From assembly GCA_026874595.1 (NCBI GenBank), contig CM049311.1, forward strand, positions 33,379,176 through 33,443,175: a stretch of DNA of 64,000 bases, written 5' to 3'. The notes beneath the pieces are model-generated. The model saw only the letters and a list, made by a program, of their open reading frames with translations, was not told where the DNA came from and ran no database searches. The DNA comes from Sipunculus nudus (taxonomy: Eukaryota; Annelida; Sipuncula; Golfingiida; Sipunculidae). The position numbers and the translations under genes were made by a program. Shown piece after piece: positions 1-10,564 of the stretch (position 1 is its first letter; every line of letters begins with the position of its first letter).

Positions 1-4
1 TGTA

Positions 5-366
5 TTGACTGGCAAGGCCAGAGAAATTTATACAGAGCTTTCAGTAGAAGCTGCTGCTGACTATGACCTGGTAAACCGTTAATCCTAAAAGGTTATGAGT
101 CAGTTCTGGAGGCTTACCGCCAGAAATTCAGAAATTGGGAAAAGCGCAAACACCAGACCTACGTTGAATTTGCTAGGACAAAAGAGCAGTTGTTTGATCG
201 CTGGTGTAGTTCTAAAAAATGTAATGAAAGATTATGACCATTTGCGCCAGTTGATTTTGCTTGAAGAATTTAAGCGCTGCATTAACGCAGATGTTAAAAC
301 TTTTATTGATGGGAAACACTTGAAACACTTGACATTGCTGCTCAATTAGCTGATGATTATTCTTAA
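5..366 (+). pseudogene. gag remnant: SCAN-like capsid C-terminal region
   Basis: The frame from 5 ends at a stop at 80-82. Reading resumes near 92 (GYESVLEAYRQKF, then QTYVEFARTKEQLFDRW), shifts frame near 217, and continues with DYDHLRQLILLEEFKRC and NADVKTFI. The LRQLILLEEF...VKTFI pattern is the helix pattern of SCAN domains, which are thought to have been domesticated in vertebrates from the capsid of Gmr1-like elements. One internal stop and at least one frameshift show it is non-functional. The matrix-like N-terminal part of gag is off the window. Assignment to a gypsy capsid is firm; the SCAN relation rests on pattern recognition. Confidence 0.75.
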
Positions 367-511
367 CACACAAAATGTCCTTTACTAGCAAATCAAACCA
401 GTCATTCACAAACAAGAATATAAATCAGTATGATAAAAGGAAGTTTACAGTGCAGTCACCCAGTACTAGTAGTCCTGATAGTTCAGCAAAATCCATTGCT
501 ACATCTCAACT

Positions 512-1330
512 GTGTCAAAGTCCAACAAAGACCAGTCATTTTCAAAGAAAATCTGTAATTACTACAAGAAGGAAGGTCATCTAATATCTGATTGCTGGAA
601 ACTTGCGAATAAACCAAATAGCAAACCTGGTTTTGTTTCAAAATCTATGCATAGCATAGTACAAGAGCCAGGCTCTTTTCATGTAAACAAGGGGTACAAC
701 TCCTTTATTGACTCTAATAAAGAGTTTGATGCTACGGAGGCCCAAGTGCCGTTTGAATCTAAAAAAGAATCCGTAGCTTGCGAGTTAAACACCTCAGTTG
801 ATTCCTGCGAGGAATTAAATAAGGCTAGGTACTTTCAAGACTCCTGCGAGGAGTATTCTCTAAATGAGGAAAAGTCCTTTTATGACTCTTGCGAGAGTAT
901 TTCAAATGAGGCCAGGTCCTCTTATGACAAACAGAAGTTTGTTTCTGCTGAGGAAAATTCCTCTGTTGACTCCCATGAGGAGTTTGACGATAAAAAGGAT
1001 GGAGATTCCTTAAATGACTCTAAGAAAGAGTTTATGACTGACACCTTCAATGTCAGTTCTTTGTTTGATGAGGTTGAGGTAGTAGATTCCTTTCTTGACT
1101 CTGAAATAGAGTTATTTGAGCCATTCATACATGATGGTTTTGTATCACTTTCAAGTGATTTTTCAGATTCTACCCCTATTAGAATTTTGAGGGACACTGG
1201 TTCAGGCCAGACTCTCATGTTAGCAAAAACTTTGCCATTTCTGATAGGTCCTTTATTGGTGCACATGCTCTTGTTAATGGTGTGTTTTCAGACAGTCACA
1301 CTTCAGTTCCGTTTCACAGTATCCATTTAA
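512..1330 (+). pseudogene. gag 3' part with degenerate zinc knuckle, acidic linker and start of retropepsin
   Basis: A CCHC-type knuckle lies near residues 16-29 (CNYYKKEGHLISDC): first Cys, His and last Cys are present but the second Cys position is Tyr, so zinc binding should be lost. A Ser/Glu/Asp-rich linker of about 150 residues follows, with repeated D-S-x-x-E motifs (see the hairpin entry). The aspartic protease active site DTGSGQ appears at about 1195-1212. The frame then runs out of the protease; its second half is found one frame over from 1282, so a frameshift falls between about 1260 and 1300. There is no good start codon; the frame is simply the open stretch. Confidence 0.8.
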
Positions 1331-1619
1331 AGTCAGATTTGATTTCTGGGAATATTACTGTGGGCATAAGAACTACTTTACCCTTTAAGGGAATTCAGTT
1401 GCTACTAGGCAATGATGTTGCAGGTGATAGAGTGCAGCCTGTACCAATAGTGACAGAAAAGCCGTCACTAGATCAGGACACTGATCAGGAAAGTCAGGAA
1501 ATTCCTGGTTTGTATCCTTCATGTGCTCTAACTGGATCTATGGCCAAGAAAAACACACATGAGGATAATGGTCCAGATAATAACACTCTGGGAGTCACTA
1601 GTGACTCGTCTAACGAGTC
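663..1619 (+). repeat. array of short hairpins in the gag-protease linker
   Basis: Short inverted repeats (5-8 bp arms, 0-5 nt loops) recur at 663-677, 711-725, 801-815, 840-854, 885-898, 950-963, 969-983, 1017-1031, 1098-1112, 1495-1507, 1592-1607 (perfect 16-bp palindrome) and 1603-1619. Seven of them sit in the same register on codons for Asp-Ser-x-x-Glu. In each, the wobble base of Asp pairs with the wobble base of Glu, and the Ser wobble base pairs with the wobble base of the codon before Glu. Pairs switch between C:G, T:A and G:C. The TC/GA core pairs are forced by the amino acids; the wobble pairs are not. Function unknown: RNA structure is one explanation, palindrome expansion another. 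Confidence 0.8.
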
Positions 1620-1761
1620 GCCCATACAGAATGCAGCATTCTCAAGGTCAGAACTTATCGCGGAACAGCATAAGGACCCTGATATTTCATGTGTGTTTCC
1701 CAGGGCAGTTTCTAATGATGAATTGTCACAGAACCCAGTTTGTTTCTATGTTAAAAATTGA
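1282..1761 (+). pseudogene. retropepsin C-terminal half and linker to integrase
   Basis: This frame continues the protease after the frameshift. IQLLLGNDVAG (about 1396-1428) matches the C-terminal protease signature of Ty3/gypsy polyproteins, and a Pro/Glu-rich linker follows. It ends at a stop at 1759-1761, immediately before integrase sequence resumes in the same frame. There is no independent start; it is a segment of the broken pol gene. Confidence 0.8.
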
Positions 1762-2890
1762 GTGCTTTTGCGTAAATGGCGACCACCTGATGTATGCGCT
1801 GATGATGAGTGGGCCATCAAACATCAAATAGTAATGCCCAAAAGCTTTCGCAGTGAAGTTCTAAGCATGGCACATGATGCTCCTTTGTCTGGCCATTTAG
1901 GTATAAATAAAACTTATCAGAAAGTTAGTACACACTTCTATTGGCCTAACCTCAGGAAAGATGTTGTATAATATTGTTAATCATGCCATACATGCCAGAT
2001 GGTAGGCAAGCCCAATCAGAATCCTCCTAAGGCCCAACTTAGGCCTATTCCTGCTTTCGAGGAACCATTCAGTAGGATTATTGTTGATTGTGTTGGACCA
2101 CTGCCCAAAACAAAATCTGGACATGAATACTTGCTGACAATTATGTGCGCATCTACCAGGTTCCCTGAGGCAATACCATTGAACAAAATTAATGCCAAAA
2201 GTGTTGTCAAAGCTCTGACCAAGTTTTTTACAACTTTTGGATTACCAAAATCCGTTCAGTCTGACCAAGGGCCTAATTTTATGTCTTGCTTATTCCAACA
2301 AGTTATGTTTGAGCTAGGTATAAAACAGTACAGCTCTTCGCCATATCATCCTGAAAGTCAGGGCGCCCTCGAGCGTTTTCACCAGACATTAAAAACATGA
2401 TCAGGACTTATTGCTATGACACACAGAAAGACTGGAATGAAGGAATCCACCTATTGCTTTTGGCTGTCAGAGAATTATTTCAAGATTCCTTTGGTTTCAG
2501 TCCCTTTGAACTAGTTTTTGGACACTCCGTTCGCGGACCATTGAAACTGCTTAAAGAAAAACTCGTGTGAAAATCCTGATTCTCTTAGTTTACTGCAGTA
2601 TGTCTCAGACTTTCGGACTAAACTATACAATGCTTGTGAGATTGCAAAGTCAAATCTAAAATCTGCACAATGTAAAATGAAAACAAAGTATGACAAGCAC
2701 ACTGTAAGTACGACGTTTGAGCCTTGTGAAAAGGTCCTTGCCTTACTTCCCATCCCTGGCAGACCTCTGCAAGCTAGGTATTTTGGTCCTTACATTGTAA
2801 CAAGAAAGTCAGTGATTTAAATTACATACTGTTGACACCAGATCGGTGTAAGAAGAAACAACTGTGCCATGTTAACATGTTGAAACCATA
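1762..2890 (+). pseudogene. integrase remnant, located before reverse transcriptase
   Basis: The zinc-binding HHCC domain is visible: two His in MAHDAPLSGHLG, then a CHTC pair at about 1983-1994, separated by two stop codons (1969-1971, 1978-1980). The catalytic core follows at 1999-2400 with all three acidic residues: Asp in RIIVDCVGP, Asp in QSDQGPNF and Glu in ALERFHQTLK. After a frameshift near 2397 the C-terminal part reads DWNEGIHLLLLAVREL and FGFSPFELVFGH. The end is marked by LCHVNMLKPYYD at about 2862-2897. It is non-functional because of at least three stops or shifts. Its position upstream of RT is the diagnostic oddity of this element. Confidence 0.9.
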
Positions 2891-2989
2891 CTATGACAAA
2901 AGTAGCACATCAGATGTTGTACAAAATGTTACTGCTGTTAATTGTGTAAAAACTGACCCTGACCCAGTTAAAGTAGATACTGATTGTAA

Positions 2990-3965
2990 GTGTGATGTAG
3001 ACATTCAGTGTGGTACAGTACCATTGAAAACTCAGACGTGCTTGAAAACCTGGATGCCAAACTGTCACACCTTACCGCACAACAACAACAAGACCTCAAG
3101 AATCTGCTGCGGAATTATGAACATTTGTTTAGTGACATTCCAACGCGAACATGTTGTGCCATGACGTCGATGTTGGCTGGGCAGGCGCAGTCAAGCAACA
3201 CCCATATAGACTGAATCCAGAGAAGCAAATGTATCTACAGGATGAGATTCAATATTTGCTGGACAATGGTATTATTGAACAGAGTAACAGTAACTGGAGT
3301 TCACCATGTATTCTTTTGCCAAAACCTGATGGAAGTTACCGTATGTGCACAGATTATCGAAAACTGAATCTGTCACCAAGACTGACACGTTCCCGATTCC
3401 GAGGATCGATGATTGTATTGATAGAGTCAGTAGCTGGAGATATGTCTCTAAGTTTGACTTGCTAAAAGGATTCTGGCAAGTTCCGCGAGCGAAAGAAGTG
3501 TCCGCATTTGTGACGCCGCAAGGACTGTACCAATATAAAGTTATGCCGTTTGGAATAAAGAACTCGACAGCCACGTTCCAGCGCCTCGTCCATATGGTTG
3601 TCAAGGACATTCAGGGCTGCGACGCATATATTGGTGACCTTATCGTGTACAGCGACACCTGGGAGAAAAATCTGCAAATTCTTTGCGACCTCTTCGAAAG
3701 ACTCAGTGAAGCACGTCTAACCATCAGCTTATTAAAAACTTGTCATGCACAAGTAACATTTTTTGGTCATATTCTAGGGCAGGGTCAGGTAAAACCTGTT
3801 GATGCTAAAATAAGTGCTATTTCTCCATTTCCTAGACCAGAAAACAAAAAGCAAATAATGCGTTTTCTTGGTATGGTTGGGTACTACAGGAAGTTTTGTC
3901 CAAATTTTGCTGCTGTAGCTGAACCTTTGACTAATTTGTTAAAGAAGAAACAAAAGTTTGTATAG
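2990..3965 (+). pseudogene. Ty3/gypsy reverse transcriptase remnant
   Basis: The leader LSHLTAQQQQDL...HLFSDIPTRT (about 3060-3145) is followed after a frameshift by KQHPYRLNPEKQ, WSSPCILLPKPDG and CTDYRKLN. Another shift lies near 3370. Then come FDLLKGFWQVP, the FVTPQGLYQY-KVMPFG block and the active-site region at about 3627-3650. The active site reads AYIGDLIVYSD: the first of the two adjacent catalytic aspartates expected in RT is Gly here. The thumb region (FFGHILGQGQV, MRFLGMVGYYRKFC) follows, and the frame ends at TAG 3963-3965. The family is certain; the copy is inactive. Confidence 0.93.
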
Positions 3966-4424
3966 AATGTTAAGTGTGAAAGTGCATTTCAGAATTTGAA
4001 AGCAATTCTGCAAAGTTCACCAGTTTAAGCAGCTCCAGACTTTTCTGTACCTTTTAAGTTAGCTGTAGATGATAGTGATACTACTGCTGGTGCTGTGTTG
4101 TTACAAGAAGGCAATGATGGCATAGATCATCCAATTTGTTATTTCTCAAGAAAGTTTAATGCAAATCAGAAAAATTACTCCACTATTGAAAAAGAATGTT
4201 TGGCTTTGATTTTGGCGTTGCAACATTTTGAAGTTTATGTTACTTCATCAGTCAGGCCTGTCATAGTCTTCAGTGATCACAATCCCCTCACGTTCATGAA
4301 CAAGTTGAAGTGTAAAAATCAAAGATGGTTGAGATGGAGTTTGTTCTGACAGGATTACAATCTTGATATCATACACATTAAAGGGAAAGACAATGTACTT
4401 GCTGATTGCTTATCGAGATGTTAA
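3966..4424 (+). pseudogene. Ty3/gypsy RNase H remnant
   Basis: In frame with the RT after its stop, the sequence reads FSVPFKLAVDDSDTTAGAVL, then ICYFSRKF, STIEKECLALILAL and VIVFSDHNPLTFM, the gypsy RNase H pattern. The usual C-terminal signature GKDNVLADCLSR ends at TAA 4422-4424. Further stops interrupt it at 4026-4028 and 4347-4349. No integrase follows, which confirms that integrase is only upstream. Confidence 0.9.
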
Positions 4425-4546
4425 TAAAATGTTGTAAACAGGATGTTTATGTAATGTTGTAAATAAGATGATTTTGAGATGTTGTAAAAATTAGTGATTG
4501 TGATCGCAAAAAGAAAATTTTCCATGAAAACTTTCTTTTTTCTCAC

Positions 4547-4557
4547 AGGAGGGGGAC
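4547..4557 (+). promoter_or_regulatory. polypurine tract, plus-strand primer
   Basis: AGGAGGGGGAC lies directly before the 5'-TG of the LTR, the expected position of the primer for plus-strand DNA synthesis in an LTR element. Confidence 0.75.
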
Positions 4558-5295
4558 TGTTACAGGTGCTCTTTTTATTGTGTGACACGGGCGTAACTCG
4601 TGTTGTGACACCCTCGCCGGACCGTTTGTTACATTCTAAGTTTAATCCGAACTGGTTGAACTCTCGTTGTCATGTTAGCCTTGGGCTTTCACGCCTTGTC
4701 GTGGGTCACGTAATGACCCTGGTGTGTGTCGAGATACACACGGCTATGTTCTTCTAGATAATTCCTGTGACGCGTGCTTACCGTGTATAATGTATTATTC
4801 TTCGAATGTTCTAGAGGTGGAAAATTCTCGGCTTGGGGTGAAGAGTATATAAAGGGGCTGTGTTTTAGAGCCGGGGACAGAGAGCAGAGAAGTTTTCCAG
4901 CGGACGCAGAAGCGTGTGTCAGCTTCTGGAATCTTATCCGACGTGTGCGGAAATTACAGATTTTCTTCAGAGTTTCTCCTGGATTTTGTGCATTTGGACT
5001 TCAGTTTACTTTCTGGATTGTTACAAGAGCTTTACACTGGACTGTCATTCTCCGAGAGTATACATTGAAAGAATTTATCGTTGTGATGGTGTTGGTACCC
5101 AGGTACTATGCACATTATTTTTCTGTGTGATTGTATTGATTTGTTGTTTTACCTCTGTTTTACTGTATAATTGTATTGATTTAGTGTATTGTAATGCTAG
5201 GGTTGTTTTAAGAATAAATTATAGTTATTTGTTTACAAAAAACCACTGACTTCTTAATTCATTCTCCTAGACATTTCACGCTGCCTAGTGTTACA
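4558..5295 (+). repeat. 3' LTR of the Gmr1-type element
   Basis: It begins TGTTACAGG after the polypurine tract and ends ...GTGTTACA at the point where retroelement-like sequence stops (738 bp). Inside are a TATA box (TATATAAAGG at 4846-4855) and a polyadenylation signal (AATAAA at 5213-5218) in the order expected for U3-R-U5. The 3' border is inferred from the terminal CA because the other LTR is not available for comparison. Confidence 0.75.
4846..4855 (+). promoter_or_regulatory. LTR TATA box
   Basis: TATATAAAGG in the middle of the LTR, followed about 20-30 bp later by a purine-rich stretch (GGGGACAGAGAGCAGAG) where transcription could start. The putative U3/R boundary would lie near 4880. 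Confidence 0.6.
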
Positions 5296-6254
5296 AAATC
5301 TGATTTTTTTTTCTCCATTACAAAATTTGTGTTCATCACGCTTACGTGATCTGTTTATATTAAGTTCCGTAACACTAATATATTATAATAGCAATCGCTT
5401 TTTTCTTCATTGTGGCAGCTATCTTTACAGACATTTTGAATGTTTCAGTAAACCTATTACCTTTAAATGTAAAACGTCCATCCAGGGTTTTATGATAACC
5501 ACAACTCTCTCCCAAAACAGCATTATTATAAGCAGATGTCCGTTATACATGGAGCTTTTATCAAGCATTTTACAAAATGCGGCCATTCTCTATTCTGTTA
5601 TGATTCAAAATGTGTTAAAAACACTTTGGGAAAAAGCACCCTTTTACTCCATTTCTTTATTTCTTCATTCAGAGTAGTGAAAACGTGTTAACAAGAAAAA
5701 AAAAACCCACACTTTTAAGTTGTAATTTTATTTATTTAAGTGTAAGAAATTATGGACATAATTATAACATGGCTTTTGTACGTGTCACTTGACACAAACA
5801 TGACCTTAGAGAAGGTGGTTACCGAATATACCTTGGTTTTATTAATGGGGAAACACACTACCGGTTCATGTTCAATTTTGTTCAGTTTGACTTTGCAAAT
5901 GGCATTGAAAATGACCCTGAGAGCCAAGCAGTGTCTACAAAGTGAAAAATCTACCTTGGCTGGCACATTTTTCGGTTTGTCCTTGGAAATAACCTTCAAA
6001 TTCAAAATTAAAGGTGGCATCCACCCACACTTTTTTTCTTCACTCTATGACTGATTGATCTAGCTTCGATGCCTGCTATTAACAAGCAATGTCCTCTAAA
6101 GTGAAACTTTTGGCTGACCCACTATTATGGAAAAATGTTTTTACCAGAATAAAGAAAAAAAAATTATATCGTTCTCTTCATATATAAACTATTTTATATG
6201 TAAATACATGTGTGAACCACCAAAAGCTTTACTGAATATATTCAATGTGCAGGC
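5296..6254. other. no gene recognised
   Basis: AT-rich DNA between the LTR and the LINE remnant. Open frames of up to 129 codons exist on both strands, but they have low-complexity hydrophobic composition, no family motif and no splice context. I see nothing else. Confidence 0.5.
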
Positions 6255-7800
6255 AAAGGTGAAGTACAACACTGTAGTTAGCCAACACAGAAAAGATAGT
6301 TTGGTTCTACCAGATGTAAAATTAATGATAAAAGCTCAGCAAGTTCTGTGGATAAAAAGACTAATTCTTGAACAGGGCAATCCCTGGACTCAGTTACACA
6401 ACATCTGGCAATAATTGGGGGTGGGAACTTCATCAGAATGAACTGTGATGTAAAAAAGATTCCGAAGTTAAATTATGTACCATATTTCTATAAAAAAACT
6501 GTTGAATGTCATTGGCTGTTGTGTTCAACTGTACTCCCGGTTGAACAGCTGAAGTAATATCTCAGCCGTTATGGAATAATACGTTGTTTGAAGGTGCCTA
6601 TTCACCTACTTTATGAAAATGAATTTATGTGATATCTGGCTTTCTTTGTGTATATATAAATAATCTTATGGTAAATTTGGTTGTGAAAAGTTCTTATAAT
6701 GCCTTCATGAAGGATGTATGAACTTGTTTATTAACAACATGTTTGCAAACACAGCAATGTTGACAAACGGGAAAGACATGTAACCTAAGAAGGTGGTAGG
6801 TTTCGGAGATAGAAAGGTCACTTGTTGCAAAACGAAATTTGCAAAGATCTGGCTTATCCTTGTTGAATTTGCTTTGATTATTCTGACGGGCCCCAACATA
6901 TTATAAACACGTAGCTAAAAACAAAACAAGCAACATGTGTGCGTTGATATCAACGTTTTCTGGTCTATTTTCATAAAAGCTCCAAGGGATTACCTTTCGT
7001 ATATAAAGGTCAGATAGGTGATTGGGCCCCTTTAAAATTAGAAATCAGTCCGTGTTCTATAAAAAACTTTCTTTAATAGGTATCAACTTTTTTAGGAAAC
7101 CTTTTGAATACTTATATATCCTTTAAAAAGATAACTGATTTGGGTGTTACTTAAACATCTTTACAAACATTTCAGCTGCAGTCAGTCATGAGTTGTTTAC
7201 CCAGAAAGTTGTGTAACATACTTGATTATCAGCAATCTGTTAATGATATTAGATATACTAATATTGTCTTTATCAAAAATTTATCATATGATTTTGCACA
7301 ACTAAGCTCAAAATTAATCTATCAGATGTATATAGGAGACATAAGCAGTATCAGAAAGATTAAATGGGATGAATAATTCGATGTTTCAATCCAGGAAAAA
7401 GAACAACGCTTCTAAGCAATATATCATATATCATTGTACCGATATACTAAGGAATTCAAGTAAAAAAAATTAATGATTATTTACCATGCAATGCACAGCT
7501 ATGTAAATTGAAACTAATAGGAAGTGATAAATGTGATTATTGTTTTTTATTTAAAAAAATTATTATTTCACTTATTTTGTCAATGCATTGTCACAAAGAA
7601 TCTATTTTTAAAAGCATGTGAATGGTTGGAACAAGTTGGAATAAATATGCCAGAAATTACATTTAAGGAAATTCATTTCTCGAGTTTTGCCTGTTACTGA
7701 AAGTAATATTATGGTAAACACCATTTTTATGTTATATAAATCACCATATATATAAAGGAAAGGAATGTAAAAGTGAAACACATCTGATCTCCAAGTCTAA
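6255..7800 (+). pseudogene. L1/Tx1-like LINE remnant, C-terminal part of ORF2
   Basis: The plus strand reads, in changing frames, AKVKYNTVVSQHRKDSLVLP then IKAQQVLWIKRLI and NPWTQLHNIW (to 6414). Then come GGGNFI...VPYFYKKTVECHW (6420-6525) and SRYGII...VPIHLLYENEF. Near 7490-7560 a late segment reads CNAQLCKLKLIGSDKCDYC, followed by EWLEQVGINMPEITFKEI (about 7625-7680). The order WIKRL, PFY-like block, LYENEF, C-x2-C-type terminal segment and WLEQ-GI matches the region downstream of the RT in L1/Tx1-type LINEs. Stops and shifts are many. The catalytic RT core was not found; the 3' end is not precise. Confidence 0.7.
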
Positions 7801-9140
7801 ATCTTAAGTAGTATCTCTTCAGAAAAAAAGAATAAATTGTAGCCGAAAGGAAGGGTAACATTGGTATCCATTGAAAGAAGTGGAGTCAGTTAATGCCTCA
7901 GATATCTTAATCAGAATTGTGCTAATTTCTAATTTTTAAATAATCTCCAATTTCTATAAATATCAGGTGGATAATTAAGCAAGTAAATGTCATGTATTCT
8001 GTACTGTTGGAACTGATGAAGAAACATATTCTAGAACATATGTAGTTAATTACAGAAATGCTCCCTTATTGTGATTGATGTTAGTGTATGTGTTTATGTC
8101 ATGTTTAATATTGGAAAACGTTTCAGAGATGGACATTTAATAGTAAAGAGAATGAGTAGATAGAAATATCTGGATGTAATTCCTCGTGTTGTTGTGGGTT
8201 TGATTTTGTCTATCAATTTTATGTGTGTATATGGTCTTTTGTTCAATGAACATTGTTGTTAATGTTGTGATGTATAAATAATGGAATAAAGAATTGTTAG
8301 AAAAAGTCTGATTTGATGAATCAGAGATATCCATGACCATGACAATTTGATTAAATCACAGATTTAAGATATGATGTTGATACGTGTCCCTAAATTGCCA
8401 AGCCTTTCACCTATTGATGATTTTTGCCAGGAGAGTTAAAAGTGTTGGTTTCCACTGGCTGGCTGAAAGGTGATTCCCAAAGATTTCTGAAAGCTTATCC
8501 AGTGAGATTATGCCAACGATGCCTCACCAGATAACATTTGAACATGGTAAATTATATGGTATATATGATATTGTCGGATCAAAATGAGAAATAGAAGCAA
8601 AACTCAAAAAGCTCTTGAATGCACTGATAACTTTTGGAAAATTGAAAATACATGGACAAAATTCGCCAGATAATGAGAGACAAAATCAATTAAAGCATAT
8701 ATAAAAAAGAGAGGTAAAATATAAAGAAAGTTCACTATAGTAAAGCTGGTTTTTCTGACGGAGTATGCGTCACTTCAATCAGTTATATTAGATAATTTAT
8801 AGAAAAATTAGAAGAAGCTTGTGTGTCTCAGTCCGATTATTTACAACAAGTTTAAAGTTAATTTAATAGTACCGCATATATAAATTAAAATTTCACATTA
8901 AGAAGTTCATAGGAGATTGAGTTAAGACCCCTTAATTTTTACTTGACGGTAGGGAGTACCATCTAAGGATTTTTTATATTCTTGCATTTTTTTAAATTAT
9001 ACATTTTATCAATAAATCATATCGGTAGACACTTCGGAACTTCCTGCAACTTCAAACTTCAAGAAGATCTTGCTCTCATAACAAGATTTTAGGTGTGAAT
9101 CAAGTGACGCAGTGAAAAGAATATGGCTTAACATATATAT
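7801..9140. other. no gene recognised
   Basis: AT-rich sequence with no coding frame over 70 codons that looks protein-like. It may include the LINE 3' UTR in its first part. I see no further structure. Confidence 0.4.
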
Positions 9141-9779
9141 TTTTTACTGTTTTTTTTGCATATTTTGGGATACTGCTAGAAATTCATTTGTGTAAAAATG
9201 CCTTTGGTATAAAGAGCACATGTGCAGGTATTCACTTTTAGGGAAATAAATTCAGGGTTATAGGGTATCACTTCTCATGGGCAGTAATTATTATATAGTA
9301 TTGTTATTTAGATTCTATTTGTGTTCTATTTGCATAAACTGGCTCAAAGCCACTTCAGATAAAGTTTTAAAATTGAGTATTTGGTTGCAAAAATTGGATT
9401 TCAGGGTGGTTTTCAATTTATATGTTTGAAAACACCTTGAAACGGGCATGCGACACTTTTAAACAACCAGGTTGTGGGTTCATAAAAATCACTGAGCGCT
9501 GTAGGATTCTCCGGCCCAAGGAGTTGCAAGTTATGGTTCAAACAACCTCATATTTTAGAGGAAGGGGTAACAGGTATGCACATGGCTTCTAGTAATTCTC
9601 ATGTACATGATCATATTTATTATTATTATTTTAATTGGAATGTTTCGACAAATCTAATGAAACCAAGATTTTGCGGATATGTTGAGATTTGCAAAAGCAA
9701 TGAAACAAAATACTCTGTGAAGACGTTTTTTCTGTAAATACTTCCAAATGCATTATTTGGAAAACTAATGTTAAATATG

Positions 9780-10200
9780 TATATGCATTTGTGTTGAAAG
9801 ATATTTTAAGCATATTCAGTTATCAAGAATTGCCTTAATCCTAAACTATGCCTTTGGTACTCATAATATCTGGAAAAATGTAATTTTTGTTTAGAAAAAT
9901 CAAGTGAGAGGGGTACAAAAGTGACCCAAGAATTTACACATGTTAACTTATATATTAAGTTTTATTAAGCTAATTTTCTTCCAATTCCGTTGATGCAAAA
10001 ATTGTACACTTTTTAAAAAATTAATTGATATATAATGAGAAAATTATAGTCCCTAAATCAATGAAAAGTCGTGCCAGAAAAAAAATCAAAATGAGAACAG
10101 GGTTTGTAAAAAGTTGATTTTTCTGGTGTTTGCAATTTTTATATGTTTGAAAACACCTGGAAATAAGTAAAGGACAACTCAAGGAAGAAAACTAGAGGGT
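9780..10200 (+). repeat. dispersed unknown repeat, copy 1
   Basis: It shares a collinear string of short matches with 15030-15430, including a GTGAGAGGGGTAC/GGGTACTA block and TTGGAAAC/TTGAAAAC followed by a TGGAAATAAGT block and AAGAAAAC. A third, more diverged relative may lie at 9140-9560 (ATATGTTTGAAAACACCT occurs at 9420 and 10140). No coding capacity or clear termini. Class unknown. Confidence 0.5.
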
Positions 10201-10238
10201 CGCAAAAATTCCCGGGGGGGGGGGGAGGTTTTTACTTT

Positions 10239-10555
10239 CTTGCCAATGTACAATATAGCTGTCGAGAAGTTCTCGAAATACAATGGTGTCGTGATTTTGT
10301 TTATCATCCCAGTAAATGTTAAAGTCACCCATGATAATACAAGATTTAAATTGGCAATGTATTCATCAAATTCTTCATGAAATACTCTGATAAGCAAAAG
10401 GTGCGCTTACGAAACAGGCGGTCTACATATGATACTAAGAATCATGACATGTTTGCCTGAACAAATTTTCAATTCAGAGAACTCAAATGAATCACATTCA
10501 CCGGATGATATCCTATATAATGGATATGCTGAGAGTCAGACACAATTCCTATTCC
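10239..10555 (-). pseudogene. LINE endonuclease domain fragment
   Basis: Read on the minus strand from about 10540: ECDSFEFSELKICSGK, VMILSIICRPP, then RVFHEEFDEYIANL and, after a frameshift, CIIMGDFNIYWDDKQ, TIVFRELLDSY. The YRPP-like block and GDFN motif are hallmarks of the AP-type endonuclease of non-LTR retrotransposons. The fragment ends abruptly near 10239 next to a poly-G tract. Confidence 0.75.
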
Positions 10556-10564
10556 CTGAGATCT

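Larger units (their letters stand above)
1..5295 (+). mobile_element. Ty3/gypsy LTR retrotransposon, Gmr1-type gene order, decayed, 5' end off window
   Basis: Successive broken frames read, in order, a SCAN-like capsid (5-366), a CCHC-type knuckle and protease start (512-1330), protease end (1282-1761), integrase (1762-2890), RT (2990-3965) and RNase H (3966-4424), then a polypurine tract and one LTR (4558-5295). RT and RNase H are of Ty3/gypsy type, yet integrase precedes RT, as in Ty1/copia. That combination is known from the Gmr1 group. The copy is dead: there are many frameshifts and stops, a mutated zinc knuckle and a mutated RT active site. The 5' LTR is outside the window, so LTR-LTR age and target-site duplication cannot be read. 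It lies upstream of the first visible exon of gene A, in the same orientation, and may sit in a gene A intron. Confidence 0.93.

Noticed and set aside
922-1266. 114-codon minus-strand frame opposite gag
   Set aside because: Shadow of the Ser/Glu-rich, palindrome-rich linker on the plus strand.
5288-5677. 129-codon frame just after the LTR
   Set aside because: Hydrophobic, Ser/Leu/Ile-rich composition of AT-rich DNA; no motif.
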